Position numbers and translations under genes: made by a program. Positions 9,011 to 20,827 of a stretch of 64,000 bases of DNA are shown piece by piece. Origin of the DNA: Bacteroidota bacterium. Lineage in GTDB: Bacteria; Bacteroidota; Bacteroidia; NS11-12g; UBA955. The notes under the pieces were generated by a model. That model was given only the letters and a program-made list of their open reading frames with translations. It was not told the DNA's origin and ran no database searches. The stretch is taken from positions 1 to 64,000 of the forward strand of contig JAURFW010000007.1 in the NCBI GenBank assembly GCA_030834125.1. The letters are read 5' to 3'. How positions within the stretch are numbered: position 1 is the first letter of the stretch; each line of letters opens with the position of its first letter.

Positions 9011-12000
9011 ATACAAAACAGAAAATAGCATGGATAATTACAATTTTGGGAATTGTATTTATTTCAGTTGGGTATTATGCCGAGGAGAAAAGTGCATCAA
9101 TTGATTACAATAAAAAGCTACAAGATTTTATACATCATTCTGAAATAGAAGTTAGTAAAAAGGATAGTCTACTTTATGAATTTGGTCAAGATGGTCTTTA
9201 CTTGCATAGCGAAGTCGAGTTAGATTCATTTTCTAAATTTACCAATCTCCAAATAATTGTATCGCATGAGAATAAGCCTAAGTTTTGGACAACAAATGAT
9301 TACGCTGTTAAGCCTCAGTTCCAAAATGATTTTTCAGTAATTGACCAAAATGGTGTTTACTTGGCTGTTTGGAATAGGATCGAAGGAGATTATATATATA
9401 GTTTTATTTATAATATTTTTGGGCTTAACGCTGCATTCCAAAGGTCAAATACCGAAAATGAAAAAAAGAAATTCAATGTTTTTCTTTCTGGAAGTGAATT
9501 CTCGGATGCGCAAAGGATAAAGTTTTATGGTAAATGGATTCCTAAGGAGAAAGAAAATTACTTTTTGCAGGCTAATATTGGGCAAGAAGACTCAAGTTAT
9601 TTAGGATGTTTATCCGTCTTTTTAGGGTTCATTTTTATTTTTTTAGGTGTTTATCTGATTCGTGTGTTCAGAACTTCATGGATTTGGGGGATTATCAATA
9701 ATTTTATCCTAATTTTCTTCATATACTTGATTTCAACTTCTCAATTTTTACGAGAATCATTAAACAAATTTGAATTTACTGAATTTTTAATTGGAGAGAG
9801 CTTTAATTTTTCAATTTTAGGTCTGCTTCTTGCTGCATTTTCCCTTTTTAGTATAACACGTATTTGCATTAAAGGTATTCCAAAAATTGATTTTTCAAAG
9901 CTCAAGAATGGGGAAAAAATAATGGCATTTTTTCTGGCATTTGCTGGTTTCTCCATTTTTGCAATCGATTTTTTTGGAATATGTTTAATAACCGAAACAG
10001 GGCTAATTAATTTTGATCCTTTGGAGATTTTGGTGCTTGATATTAATAGTCTTTTGTTTGGTATTTCATTAATTTTAATTGCGGCTGCGGCACTTACCCT
10101 TTTAAGAAAAAGTACAGAGGTTAACCAAGTGCACTGGACTTGGAAATCATCTCCCTTGGTATTGATTCTCATCCTCATTTTTTTGATTAAAGGACATAAT
10201 CTAGGAATTTATATTTTCGCAATTTTTGGAATTATATGGATATTAGTTAATTCATATCTGAAAACAAATAAAATCTTTACGAAGTGGTTCACTAATATAG
10301 TATTACCGACTCTTTTATTTGCTGCATTTTTTCACTTTCAACTAGAACATCAAGATAAAAAAAGACGTGAAGAATTAACAAGTTTCTTGAATGTTCAATA
10401 TGATAATAATGTGAATGAATTACTGTTGGAAGCCGATATGGCCTTGAAATCTGATTTGATTTCATTGCATATTGCAACAGAGACCAAAGGTGGAAAACCA
10501 CTTTTAGAAAGTAGTTTAAGACAAAATTATTTCACTACATTAAATGAGTTATTTGAGATATCTATTTTTGATTTTGATTCTAAGGGTAGAAATCTACACC
10601 AAGATAATGAAGTAGACTATCAAACATTAAATTCTATTTATTTCGATGATGGTGGACTACAAATTACGGAAAGATTCTTTTTACTGAGCAATAAAAGACT
10701 TCGTGGTTCTTATATTGGTAAGTTCGATTTGACCTTGGATTCTAATCTTTTGGCACATTATTTTATTGTATTATCCCCTAATTATTCTAATACTCGCGTA
10801 CGTTTAGGCGAAGTGCTTCAACCGAGTAAAATATTTGATTATATAAATAGATTTGGCTATTCATATGCTATTTACAATCAAAATAAATTATCGAAGCGCG
10901 CCGGAAAATATGATTATGCAACTTTTTTAGATTGGGAAAAGCTCGATCAAGATGGAGATGGATATTATTTATCTGATGATGTAGAGCATATTATTAGATA
11001 TGATGCTTTCAATAATATAATTGTGGTATCACAGCCTCTGAATGGGATTATAAATTACCTTCAAAGATTTACTCTTTACGTTCTTGGTGTATTTTTTATT
11101 GCTTTTGTTTTTTATTGGTTGATATGGGTTAGGAATAAATTTCTGAAGGATCTACTTAATGCTAAAATCAACCTTTCAGAAAACCCATTATTCCCGAGCG
11201 AAACGGGAATAGAAAGTTGGTTTATTAGTAGAAGATTACAATTGTACATTTCATGGCTGATTCTCTCAATATTTATACTAGTAGTAATTTTAACTTTTAA
11301 CTTTTTTACCAATTATCATAGTCAAAAACAGTCTAATGAGCTTACTTCAAAAGCAGTAAATCTTGCTAATAAAATATCCGGTCAATTAGATTTAGATCAA
11401 TTAAAGAATAAATACGAGGTCGGGTTATTATATGACCTTGCGGAATCTGTAGGTGTAGATATAAATATTTTTGATAAGTATGGAGAATTAATAATGTCTA
11501 CAAATCCTAGGATATTTAAGGAAAAATTCAAGTCTACTTTGATGAATCCATTTCCATTTGGAAAATTTGCAAATAATGAGTCTTCGATAATCCTTACAAA
11601 TGAAAAGATATCTGATTTGAACTATTTATCGGCATATACCGTAATTGCAGATAATAATTTAGATGTAAGAGGGTTTCTGAATATACCGTATTATTCAAAT
11701 CGCCAAGATCTATATAGAGATGTATCATCATTTTTAGTAACGGTTATTAATGTGTTTGCGATTTTATTTGCAATTACATTAATCCTAACCCATGTAATCG
11801 CAAGAAAAATCACTTCTCCACTCATTCTTATCCGTGAAAAACTATCTCAAATGCAGTTGGGAGAGAAGAATCAAGAATTAGACTGGAATAGGATGGATGA
11901 AGTAGGATTGTTAGTGAAGGAATATAACAACATGGTTCAGCAATTGAGTGAGAGTTTAAACAGACTTTCAGAAGCTGAACGCCAGGGAGCTTGGAGAGAA

Positions 12001-12660
12001 ATGGCAAAACAAGTGGCCCATGAAATAAAGAACCCATTAACGCCCATGCGCCTATCATTACAACATCTACAATTTGCAATGTCTCGGGGCGATGAAAATA
12101 TCCAAGAAAAGATGAAAAATACCATTGATCTAATGATTCGACAAATTGATTCATTGAGTTCAATGGCGGAAGAATTTAGCACTTTTGCAAAAATGCCTGA
12201 ACCCAAACTTCAAGAAGTAAACTTGAACTTAATAGTTTCAGAAGCTGTTCAACTAATTCAAACTGAAACAGGACAAGAATTTGCGTGTGATTTACATCTA
12301 AATCAACCTGTCATTTCTGCTGATCCTCATCAATTAGGCAGAATATTTACAAATTTATTGAAGAACGCAATCCAGGCTATTCCTGAAAAGCGTATACCAA
12401 AGATTTCAGTAAAAATATTATTAATTGGTAATAATACTATTCAAGTTCAGGTTGAAGACAATGGTAAGGGTATTGAAAGGAATCTTCATAATAAAATTTT
12501 CAGCCCAAACTTTAGTACAAAGACCAGTGGTATGGGATTGGGATTAGCAATAACAAAGAAAATCATTGAACAATTTGGGGGGAGGATATATTTCGAAACA
12601 AAATTGAATGAAGGAACTATATTCTTTGTAGAATTTCCATTACTCAAAATGGGACAATAA
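9007..12660 (+). CDS. Very large membrane sensor histidine kinase with HAMP domain
   Basis: A 1217-residue protein with a TTG start overlapping hldD. Residues 1-420 hold one N-terminal and about eight further membrane helices. A soluble region follows (about 430-690), then two membrane helices (about 695-715 and 750-775), an extracytoplasmic region, another helix near 915-935 and a HAMP linker. The kinase core has the H box with His1005 (KQVAHEIKNPLTPMRLS), N box (NLLKNAIQAI), G1 (VEDNGKGI) and G2 (GMGLGLAITKKI). The H box resembles NtrY. No response regulator lies nearby, so its partner is unknown. Confidence 0.88.
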   Translation: MNTKQKIAWIITILGIVFISVGYYAEEKSASIDYNKKLQDFIHHSEIEVSKKDSLLYEFGQDGLYLHSEVELDSFSKFTNLQIIVSHENKPKFWTTNDYAVKPQFQNDFSVIDQNGVYLAVWNRIEGDYIYSFIYNIFGLNAAFQRSNTENEKKKFNVFLSGSEFSDAQRIKFYGKWIPKEKENYFLQANIGQEDSSYLGCLSVFLGFIFIFLGVYLIRVFRTSWIWGIINNFILIFFIYLISTSQFLRESLNKFEFTEFLIGESFNFSILGLLLAAFSLFSITRICIKGIPKIDFSKLKNGEKIMAFFLAFAGFSIFAIDFFGICLITETGLINFDPLEILVLDINSLLFGISLILIAAAALTLLRKSTEVNQVHWTWKSSPLVLILILIFLIKGHNLGIYIFAIFGIIWILVNSYLKTNKIFTKWFTNIVLPTLLFAAFFHFQLEHQDKKRREELTSFLNVQYDNNVNELLLEADMALKSDLISLHIATETKGGKPLLESSLRQNYFTTLNELFEISIFDFDSKGRNLHQDNEVDYQTLNSIYFDDGGLQITERFFLLSNKRLRGSYIGKFDLTLDSNLLAHYFIVLSPNYSNTRVRLGEVLQPSKIFDYINRFGYSYAIYNQNKLSKRAGKYDYATFLDWEKLDQDGDGYYLSDDVEHIIRYDAFNNIIVVSQPLNGIINYLQRFTLYVLGVFFIAFVFYWLIWVRNKFLKDLLNAKINLSENPLFPSETGIESWFISRRLQLYISWLILSIFILVVILTFNFFTNYHSQKQSNELTSKAVNLANKISGQLDLDQLKNKYEVGLLYDLAESVGVDINIFDKYGELIMSTNPRIFKEKFKSTLMNPFPFGKFANNESSIILTNEKISDLNYLSAYTVIADNNLDVRGFLNIPYYSNRQDLYRDVSSFLVTVINVFAILFAITLILTHVIARKITSPLILIREKLSQMQLGEKNQELDWNRMDEVGLLVKEYNNMVQQLSESLNRLSEAERQGAWREMAKQVAHEIKNPLTPMRLSLQHLQFAMSRGDENIQEKMKNTIDLMIRQIDSLSSMAEEFSTFAKMPEPKLQEVNLNLIVSEAVQLIQTETGQEFACDLHLNQPVISADPHQLGRIFTNLLKNAIQAIPEKRIPKISVKILLIGNNTIQVQVEDNGKGIERNLHNKIFSPNFSTKTSGMGLGLAITKKIIEQFGGRIYFETKLNEGTIFFVEFPLLKMGQ

Positions 12661-13533
12661 CTTTTCTAAACCGGTTCTGTAAATAGGGGAGTTACGAAAC
12701 TGTTTTTTAAATTGACTTTTGGTGAATTTTTCCCAATCAGATTTTCCCCAATTTCTAATGTTAGTATGTTTGTTGAAATTTGGCTCATTATGAGGGGTAG
12801 AGAATTTATTCCATGGGCATACATCTTGGCAAATATCACAACCAAATACCCATCCTTTGGAAGTTTTAATGTCAGCTACATTAAAATTATTTTTTGATTC
12901 GATGGTGTTATGCGAAATGCATTTATTTGAATCAATTACACCATCTTGAATAATGGCATTTGTAGGGCAGGCATCGATACATGCTGTGCAATTTCCGCAA
13001 TGGGAGGAACCTATATGAGGAGTTGGGTTCAATTCTAAATCCAATAAAATTTCACTGATAAAAAAGAAACTTCCTTCTTTTTTTCTTAGCAGTAACGAGT
13101 TTTTACCTACCCAACCCATTCCGGCAATTTCTGCCCATTGTCTTTCCATAATTGGCGCAGAATCTACAAAACACCTTCCTGATACTTCTGTCCTGGACTC
13201 TTGTATAAAGGATAGTATTTTCAGTAATTTTCGTTTTATTACTCTATGGTAATCTTCTCCCCAAGCATATTTGGCAATTCTTTGATTTTCTGGAATCACC
13301 TCTTGAGGATAATAATTATGAATTAATACTATTATTGTTTTTGCATTTGGGAGTAATAGGGAAGGATTCAGACGTTCTTCTATATGTCGCTCCATAAAAC
13401 TCATTTCGCCTTGGAATTTATTTTCTATCCAATTTTTATAACTCTCTTCATATTCATTGAGTCGACGAACTTTTGCAAATCCTACATCAAGGAATCCTAA
13501 TTCAAGGGCTTTATTTTTTATGAGTGTTTCCAC
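12640..13533 (-). CDS. queG: Epoxyqueuosine reductase (QueG), short form
   Basis: A 297-residue cobalamin- and iron-sulfur-dependent enzyme that reduces epoxyqueuosine to queuosine in tRNA. Two 4Fe-4S motifs are seen: CGNCTACIDACP (Cys179, 182, 185, 189) and CDICQDVCPW (Cys232, 235, 239) with Cys205 between them. The catalytic Asp is at 124 in VDSAPIMER. It lacks the longer C-terminal repeat region of some QueG proteins, as is common in Bacteroidota. It converges on the histidine kinase with a 21-base overlap and follows ruvB by 4 bases. Confidence 0.95.
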   Translation of the reverse strand: METLIKNKALELGFLDVGFAKVRRLNEYEESYKNWIENKFQGEMSFMERHIEERLNPSLLLPNAKTIIVLIHNYYPQEVIPENQRIAKYAWGEDYHRVIKRKLLKILSFIQESRTEVSGRCFVDSAPIMERQWAEIAGMGWVGKNSLLLRKKEGSFFFISEILLDLELNPTPHIGSSHCGNCTACIDACPTNAIIQDGVIDSNKCISHNTIESKNNFNVADIKTSKGWVFGCDICQDVCPWNKFSTPHNEPNFNKHTNIRNWGKSDWEKFTKSQFKKQFRNSPIYRTGLEKLLSHFE

Positions 13534-13537
13534 TCAA

Positions 13538-14557
13538 TTAGAATAATGTATTTCGGTTGTGTGGTAATTTCCCAAGATGCTTGAATGCCAATTGTGTTGC
13601 CTCTCTTCCTCTTGCTGTACGTTGAAGATATCCTTCCTGAATAAGAAAGGGTTCGTATACCTCTTCAATTGTTCCAGGTTCTTCTCCTACGGCTGTGGCT
13701 ATTGTGTTTAAACCAACTGGTCCGCCTTTGAATTTTTCAATAATAGTACTTAGAATTCGGTTATCCATTTCATCTAATCCATTAGCATCTACATTTAAAG
13801 CTTTAAGTGCGAACTCAGAAATATTTAGAGTAATAGTTCCATCTCCCTTTATTTGAGCGAAATCACGCGTTCTTCTAAGTAAGGCATTAGCAATTCTTGG
13901 AGTCCCTCTGCTTCTTCTTGCAATCTCGAAAGCAGCTTCTTCTTTAATCGGAGTTGTTAGAATACGAGATGATCTTTTAATAATTTTAGATAAAACTTCA
14001 GCTGTGTAATATTCTAATCTGCAGTTAATTCCAAACCTAGCTCTTAACGGTGCGGTTAATAGTCCAGACCTTGTAGTCGCACCTATGAGTGTAAATGGTT
14101 GTAGTTCGATTTGAACACTACGTGCATTAGGTCCAGTATCTATCATTATATCAATTCGATAATCTTCCATCGCCGAATATAAATACTCTTCAATTACCGG
14201 ACTCAAACGATGAATCTCATCTATAAATAATACATCCCCTTTATTAAGATTTGTTAATAGCCCAGCCAGGTCCCCCGGCTTTTCTAATACAGGACCGCTA
14301 GTGATTTTCATACTGCTACCCATTGAGTTTGCCACAATATGACTTAATGTGGTTTTTCCTAATCCTGGGGGTCCGTGCAATAAAATATGGTCTAGGGCTT
14401 CGTCTCTTAATTTTGCAGCTTGTACAAATATTTGAAGGTTTTCTAAAATACTTTCTTGTCCTGAAAAATCCCCAAATTCAATAGGACGTAATGCTTTTTC
14501 AATGTCCTTTTCGGCATTAGAAAGTGAGTCGCTTTTTGGATCTAAATGAGGATTCAT
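13538..14557 (-). CDS. ruvB: Holliday junction branch-migration helicase RuvB
   Basis: A 339-residue AAA+ ATPase that drives branch migration with RuvA. Walker A is GPPGLGKT (62-69), Walker B is FIDEIHRL (113-116 core), sensor 1 is GATTRSG and the arginine finger region follows (APLRARFG). The C-terminal winged helix ends in [16 protein letters not shown]. Four-base spacings to dapA and queG put it inside one minus-strand operon. Confidence 0.98.
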   Translation of the reverse strand: MNPHLDPKSDSLSNAEKDIEKALRPIEFGDFSGQESILENLQIFVQAAKLRDEALDHILLHGPPGLGKTTLSHIVANSMGSSMKITSGPVLEKPGDLAGLLTNLNKGDVLFIDEIHRLSPVIEEYLYSAMEDYRIDIMIDTGPNARSVQIELQPFTLIGATTRSGLLTAPLRARFGINCRLEYYTAEVLSKIIKRSSRILTTPIKEEAAFEIARRSRGTPRIANALLRRTRDFAQIKGDGTITLNISEFALKALNVDANGLDEMDNRILSTIIEKFKGGPVGLNTIATAVGEEPGTIEEVYEPFLIQEGYLQRTARGREATQLAFKHLGKLPHNRNTLF

Positions 14558-14561
14558 GTTT

Positions 14562-15416
14562 TCAATGTACTAAACTACGTAGATGTTTTTCTAACGATTG
14601 GCTCACCTGATGTAAAGGAGGTCTAACAAATGTATGGCATAACTCCATTTCATTCAACATGGTTTTAATTCCACCTGGACTACCTTCGGCAAAAATATCT
14701 ATGCACGTATTTAAGTGCTTGTAATGCAATTCTCGACTCATAGTTGGATCTGAAGATGCCAATTTTACCATCTTGCTAAAATCTTCTGGAATCGCATGGC
14801 TTACCACTGAAATTACGCCGTGTGCGCCAAGCGTGAGCATGGGAAATGTTAATGAATCATCACCACTATATATTTTAAAACCATCAGGAGCATTTTTTAT
14901 TATATTCATGATTTGCTCCATATTGCCAGATGCCTCTTTAGTGGCACAAATATTTGGGTGCTCAGCCAATGTCAACTGAGTGTTTGCTGTCATATTTATT
15001 CCCGTTCTTCCAGGAACATTGTAAAGAATAATCGGTAATGGGGCCGCATCTGCTATTGCCTGATAATGGGCAATGATCCCAGCTTGGTTTGGTTTGTTGT
15101 AGTATGGGCAAACAGATAAAATCTGTGTAAACGGACTGAAATCTGTTTGTTGAATAGCCTCAATGACACCAGCAGTGTGGTTTCCGCCAATACCAATTAT
15201 TAATTCTAAGCCTGACTTGAGCCCAACAATAAAATCTGTAATTTGCTGCTTCTCGTCTTTGTTTAATGTTACGCTTTCCCCAGTTGTCCCAAATAAAACT
15301 AAGCCATCAATGCCATTGCTTGCTTGATTTTTAACTATTTTTTCGACAGCATTATAATCAACGTTGAGGTCTGATTTAAATGGTGTAATTAATGCAGTAT
15401 AAGTCTTATTTGCCAT
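14562..15416 (-). CDS. dapA: 4-hydroxy-tetrahydrodipicolinate synthase
   Basis: A 284-residue (beta/alpha)8 aldolase that condenses pyruvate with aspartate semialdehyde, the first step of the diaminopimelate/lysine branch. The Schiff-base Lys160 is in CATKEASGN. The proton-relay residues Thr44, Thr45 (FGTTGE), Tyr106 (CPYYNKP) and Tyr132 are present. Arg137 (PGRTG) binds the substrate carboxylate. It starts immediately after the stop of the DUF6913-like gene. Confidence 0.97.
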   Translation of the reverse strand: MANKTYTALITPFKSDLNVDYNAVEKIVKNQASNGIDGLVLFGTTGESVTLNKDEKQQITDFIVGLKSGLELIIGIGGNHTAGVIEAIQQTDFSPFTQILSVCPYYNKPNQAGIIAHYQAIADAAPLPIILYNVPGRTGINMTANTQLTLAEHPNICATKEASGNMEQIMNIIKNAPDGFKIYSGDDSLTFPMLTLGAHGVISVVSHAIPEDFSKMVKLASSDPTMSRELHYKHLNTCIDIFAEGSPGGIKTMLNEMELCHTFVRPPLHQVSQSLEKHLRSLVH

Positions 15417-17974
<2,558 letters not shown>

Positions 17975-18103
17975 CTACTATTTTTTGAATTATTTAAATT
18001 GGCTTTTTATACCCAATTTAATGAGTACTTTTACTTATTCACAATTAATTCAAACTCATACACAATTAACTTCATTGCAAATTATTTTATTGTTCTTTGA
18101 TTA

Positions 18104-18610
18104 ATGAGTGAAAATGCAATTAACCCCAATTCAGTAGTTGGTGTTTCTTACCAATTAAAACTTTCAAATGGTGAATTAGCTGATGAAGCAACAAACGAAC
18201 AACCATTGTTATTTATTCACGGAATAGGTCAAACTTTATCCGATTTTGATAGTCAATTAACAGGATTAACCATAGGTGATACATTTGAATTTACCTTAAC
18301 CGCGGCTCAAGGTTATGGTGAACATAATCCAAACTATATCGTAGATCTCGAAAAACAAATTTTTGAGGGTCCAGATGTACCTGAAGATTTATTAACTGTA
18401 GGCAATATGTTGCCGATGCAAGACCAGGAAGGGAACCCTCTAGATGGTAAAGTTTTAGAAGTTGGAGACGATACAGTAAAAATGGATTTTAATCATCCGT
18501 TAGCAGGAGAAGCATTGTCTTTCTCAGGCAAGGTTTTATCTATTCGTGAAGCTACACAAGATGAGCTGTCTCATGGCCACGTCCACGGAGAAGGCGGAGT
18601 ACAGCATTAA
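18104..18610 (+). CDS. SlyD-like FKBP-type peptidyl-prolyl isomerase
   Basis: A 168-residue cytoplasmic chaperone/prolyl isomerase. The FKBP half (VVGVSYQLKLSNGELADEA) is interrupted by an insert-in-flap domain (about 70-125), with the diagnostic AAQGYGEHNPN motif and later DFNHPLAGEALSFSGKV. The C terminus is His-rich (HGHVHGEGGVQH), a short version of the metal-binding tail of SlyD. No signal peptide. It stands alone, divergent from ligA with 141 bases between starts. Confidence 0.95.
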   Translation: MSENAINPNSVVGVSYQLKLSNGELADEATNEQPLLFIHGIGQTLSDFDSQLTGLTIGDTFEFTLTAAQGYGEHNPNYIVDLEKQIFEGPDVPEDLLTVGNMLPMQDQEGNPLDGKVLEVGDDTVKMDFNHPLAGEALSFSGKVLSIREATQDELSHGHVHGEGGVQH

Positions 18611-18655
18611 TTAATCTTTGAGTAATAAATTTTTCTTTTTCCCTTATTTTCTTTT

Positions 18656-18673
18656 TTTTCGATATTTCGAAAA
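18656..18673. repeat. Perfect inverted repeat upstream of the ECF sigma gene
   Basis: TTTTCGA-TATT-TCGAAAA: 7-base arms, 4-base loop. It follows a T-run rather than preceding one, so it does not look like a terminator in either direction. It lies 77 bases before the sigma factor ATG in the 140-base gap after the FKBP gene and could be an operator or RNA hairpin. Confidence 0.45.
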
Positions 18674-18750
18674 TTAAATGCCACGATTGGGTTTTTCAAC
18701 TTGTCTATAGGTTGTACAGCCAAAGCGGAGTGCATACATGATAGCTTTAA

Positions 18751-19284
18751 ATGACCGACAAAGAACTTGTGGAAGGGTGTATCCGAGAAGACAAAATTGT
18801 CCAACGGGAACTGTGGAATCGATTTTCCGGGAAGTTATTGTCGCTATGCATGAGGTACTGTAAAAACACTGAAGAAGCTGAAGACGCACTAATGGAAGCA
18901 TTTGTGAAAATATATAACAACATGGACCGATTTCGTTACCAGAGTTCACTAGAAACTTGGATGAGAAGGATCTGTGTTAATGTTTCCATTAACAAAATAA
19001 GGGCCAGAAAAAATATTTGGCAGGATCTTAGCGAGTCCGAGTACGAACTTGGCTATGATGATTACAGTTTTGAAAATCTTCAATTACAAGATTTATTAGA
19101 TCTAATTAATACACTTCCAGATGGGTACCGAGCGGTATTCAATATGTTTGCGATAGAGGGGTTTTCGCATAAAGAAATTGCAAATGAACTTGGGATTGAT
19201 GAAGGAACAAGTCGTTCTCAGTTGGCGAAGGCCAGGAAATCATTGCAAAATCATTTGAATAAAATGAAAGGAGGGGAGTCGTGA
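18751..19284 (+). CDS. ECF-type RNA polymerase sigma factor
   Basis: A 177-residue sigma-70 family protein with only regions 2 and 4. Region 2 covers about 20-90 (LLSLCMRYCKNTEEAEDALMEAF, then WMRRICVNVSINKIRA). Region 4 covers about 110-165 with the helix-turn-helix FAIEGFSHKEIANELGIDEGTSRSQL. It is followed, with a GTGA overlap, by a membrane-anchored protein expected to be its regulator. The regulon is unknown. Confidence 0.95.
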   Translation: MTDKELVEGCIREDKIVQRELWNRFSGKLLSLCMRYCKNTEEAEDALMEAFVKIYNNMDRFRYQSSLETWMRRICVNVSINKIRARKNIWQDLSESEYELGYDDYSFENLQLQDLLDLINTLPDGYRAVFNMFAIEGFSHKEIANELGIDEGTSRSQLAKARKSLQNHLNKMKGGES

Positions 19285-20687
19285 ACTGGAAAGATTTCGA
19301 GAATAAATTTCAGGAATTGAATGCTCACTCTTTAAAACCCTCGGCAAATGCAACTTTTGAAGAAGTGATGAACAGGCGGAAGAAAAAGAAGCGTCGTGTA
19401 ATTATTTATTGGAGTTTTGCCGGTTTATTGTTTGTAGGAGGTTTAGGAGTTGCACTCAATTCAAAAACAAACAGTTCGAAATCTAATATTGATAATAAAG
19501 TTTCAATAGAACAAACCGAAAACACTATAATTGAAAAGAATATTGTTGACGCTCCAAAAGAAATCGATTCGGATAATTTAATTGTTACTAATCAACAGTA
19601 TTCTGAAAATACAGAAAGTCAATCTACTCATATTACTTCTAAAAATCCAAAAATTACTAAAACGGAATTATCAGAAAGATCTACACGGGCTGCTGCATTA
19701 AATTTGGAATCTATTAGTTCAGGACAAAGTAATCTTCACTATTCAAAGCAAAAACCTTGGATTGAAGTTATGTCTTTGGAAATGTCAAGAAAAATTAAAA
19801 ATGCTGCTTCTTATAGAGAATATTTAAATAAGAATAACAACCAAACTAATTCTAGGAATATATCCAACACAAACTATTATTCAAGTAATCTCAATTTTAA
19901 TTTTGGCGGTAAATCCCTTAAACCAATTAGTTTAAATTGGAATCCCCAACTTGGACGAATTGATTGGATAGATGGACCTTGGGATTTGGACCCTCGTACA
20001 CCTCATATTGACAAAAGACCAATGTATGTGGAATTCTCGGCAATAACCGGTAGTCGTTCCCAAGTAGATTTTGATTTGAAACAGACTACAAGTATTTTGG
20101 GTACACAGTATATGGCACAATATCAAGTGTTGTTATTGCGAGAAACTTGGGATGAATTCCTTTGGGGATTTGGACTTCAGTATACCGAGTGGATAGGAAA
20201 TGGTCAATGGCGAAATGTGGAGAATTTTGATGTAAAAGTGATAGATACCTCCTACAGAATTGTGAAAGTTCCTGGTTTGCCCAATCAGAAAATTCAAATT
20301 ATCGATACGCTGGTAAAACAAGAATCCAATACCACAACAGGGAACATAGGGTATAAAATGGATAATTTAGCTTTACCTATTTCCTTTAGAAAAGTTACCT
20401 CAGCTTTTAGAACTCCTTTAAGATTTGGGGCTCAATTGTCACCCGGATTCACAACTTACACAAGAGGGGAGTATTTCTCGGCTACTGAATATCAAACAAT
20501 TGGTAAATCTAGAAGACCAACCTTTAATGCGAAATTATCGGCAGGACCGTTAGTTCAAGTTACGGGTGATTTCAGTCTAATAATTGAACCTTCAGTAATG
20601 TACCATTCATTTTTAGATATGCAAAATAATTTTAATGGAAGGTGGTTTACAGGTCTTGGTGTTTCAATGCAGTGGAGGATTAAATAG
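19281..20687 (+). CDS. Membrane-anchored putative anti-sigma protein with C-terminal beta-rich domain
   Basis: A 468-residue protein with a GTG start that overlaps the sigma factor stop by 4 bases. About 40 N-terminal cytoplasmic residues end in a strongly basic patch (NRRKKKKRR). One membrane helix follows (about 41-60), then a Ser/Asn/Thr-rich linker (about 65-200). The C-terminal ~250 residues are rich in alternating aromatic/polar strands and end in VSMQWRIK, like an outer-membrane beta-barrel. Such sigma-linked proteins occur in Bacteroidota. The anti-sigma role is inferred from position; no zinc-binding anti-sigma motif is seen. Confidence 0.7.
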   Translation: MNWKDFENKFQELNAHSLKPSANATFEEVMNRRKKKKRRVIIYWSFAGLLFVGGLGVALNSKTNSSKSNIDNKVSIEQTENTIIEKNIVDAPKEIDSDNLIVTNQQYSENTESQSTHITSKNPKITKTELSERSTRAAALNLESISSGQSNLHYSKQKPWIEVMSLEMSRKIKNAASYREYLNKNNNQTNSRNISNTNYYSSNLNFNFGGKSLKPISLNWNPQLGRIDWIDGPWDLDPRTPHIDKRPMYVEFSAITGSRSQVDFDLKQTTSILGTQYMAQYQVLLLRETWDEFLWGFGLQYTEWIGNGQWRNVENFDVKVIDTSYRIVKVPGLPNQKIQIIDTLVKQESNTTTGNIGYKMDNLALPISFRKVTSAFRTPLRFGAQLSPGFTTYTRGEYFSATEYQTIGKSRRPTFNAKLSAGPLVQVTGDFSLIIEPSVMYHSFLDMQNNFNGRWFTGLGVSMQWRIK

Positions 20688-20794
20688 ACTTACTTATTTT
20701 ACTTACACCTTAAACAAGAACTTATTTTGTATTGAATAGTCTATTAAAATGTAATATTCAACTATGTTTTTATACTTTTAATTGGTAATCATAT

Positions 20795-20802
20795 TACTTT
20801 TG
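20795..20802 (+). promoter_or_regulatory. Candidate -7 box for the M13 peptidase gene
   Basis: TACTTTTG is an exact TAnnTTTG match, 25 bases before the ATG at 20828. The 140-base gap after the preceding gene is very A+T-rich. No convincing -33 element at the standard distance. Confidence 0.4.
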
Positions 20803-20827
20803 ATTTAAATATTTTTAATCATAAATC

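Noticed and set aside
9741-10178. 145-codon open frame on the minus strand inside the histidine kinase gene
   Set aside because: It is fully inside a well-supported plus-strand membrane protein, has no recognisable domain and shows the basic, low-complexity composition of an antisense shadow.
18607-18949. Two overlapping minus-strand frames over the sigma factor start region
   Set aside because: They overlap each other and the sigma factor coding sequence; no domain or signal is seen.
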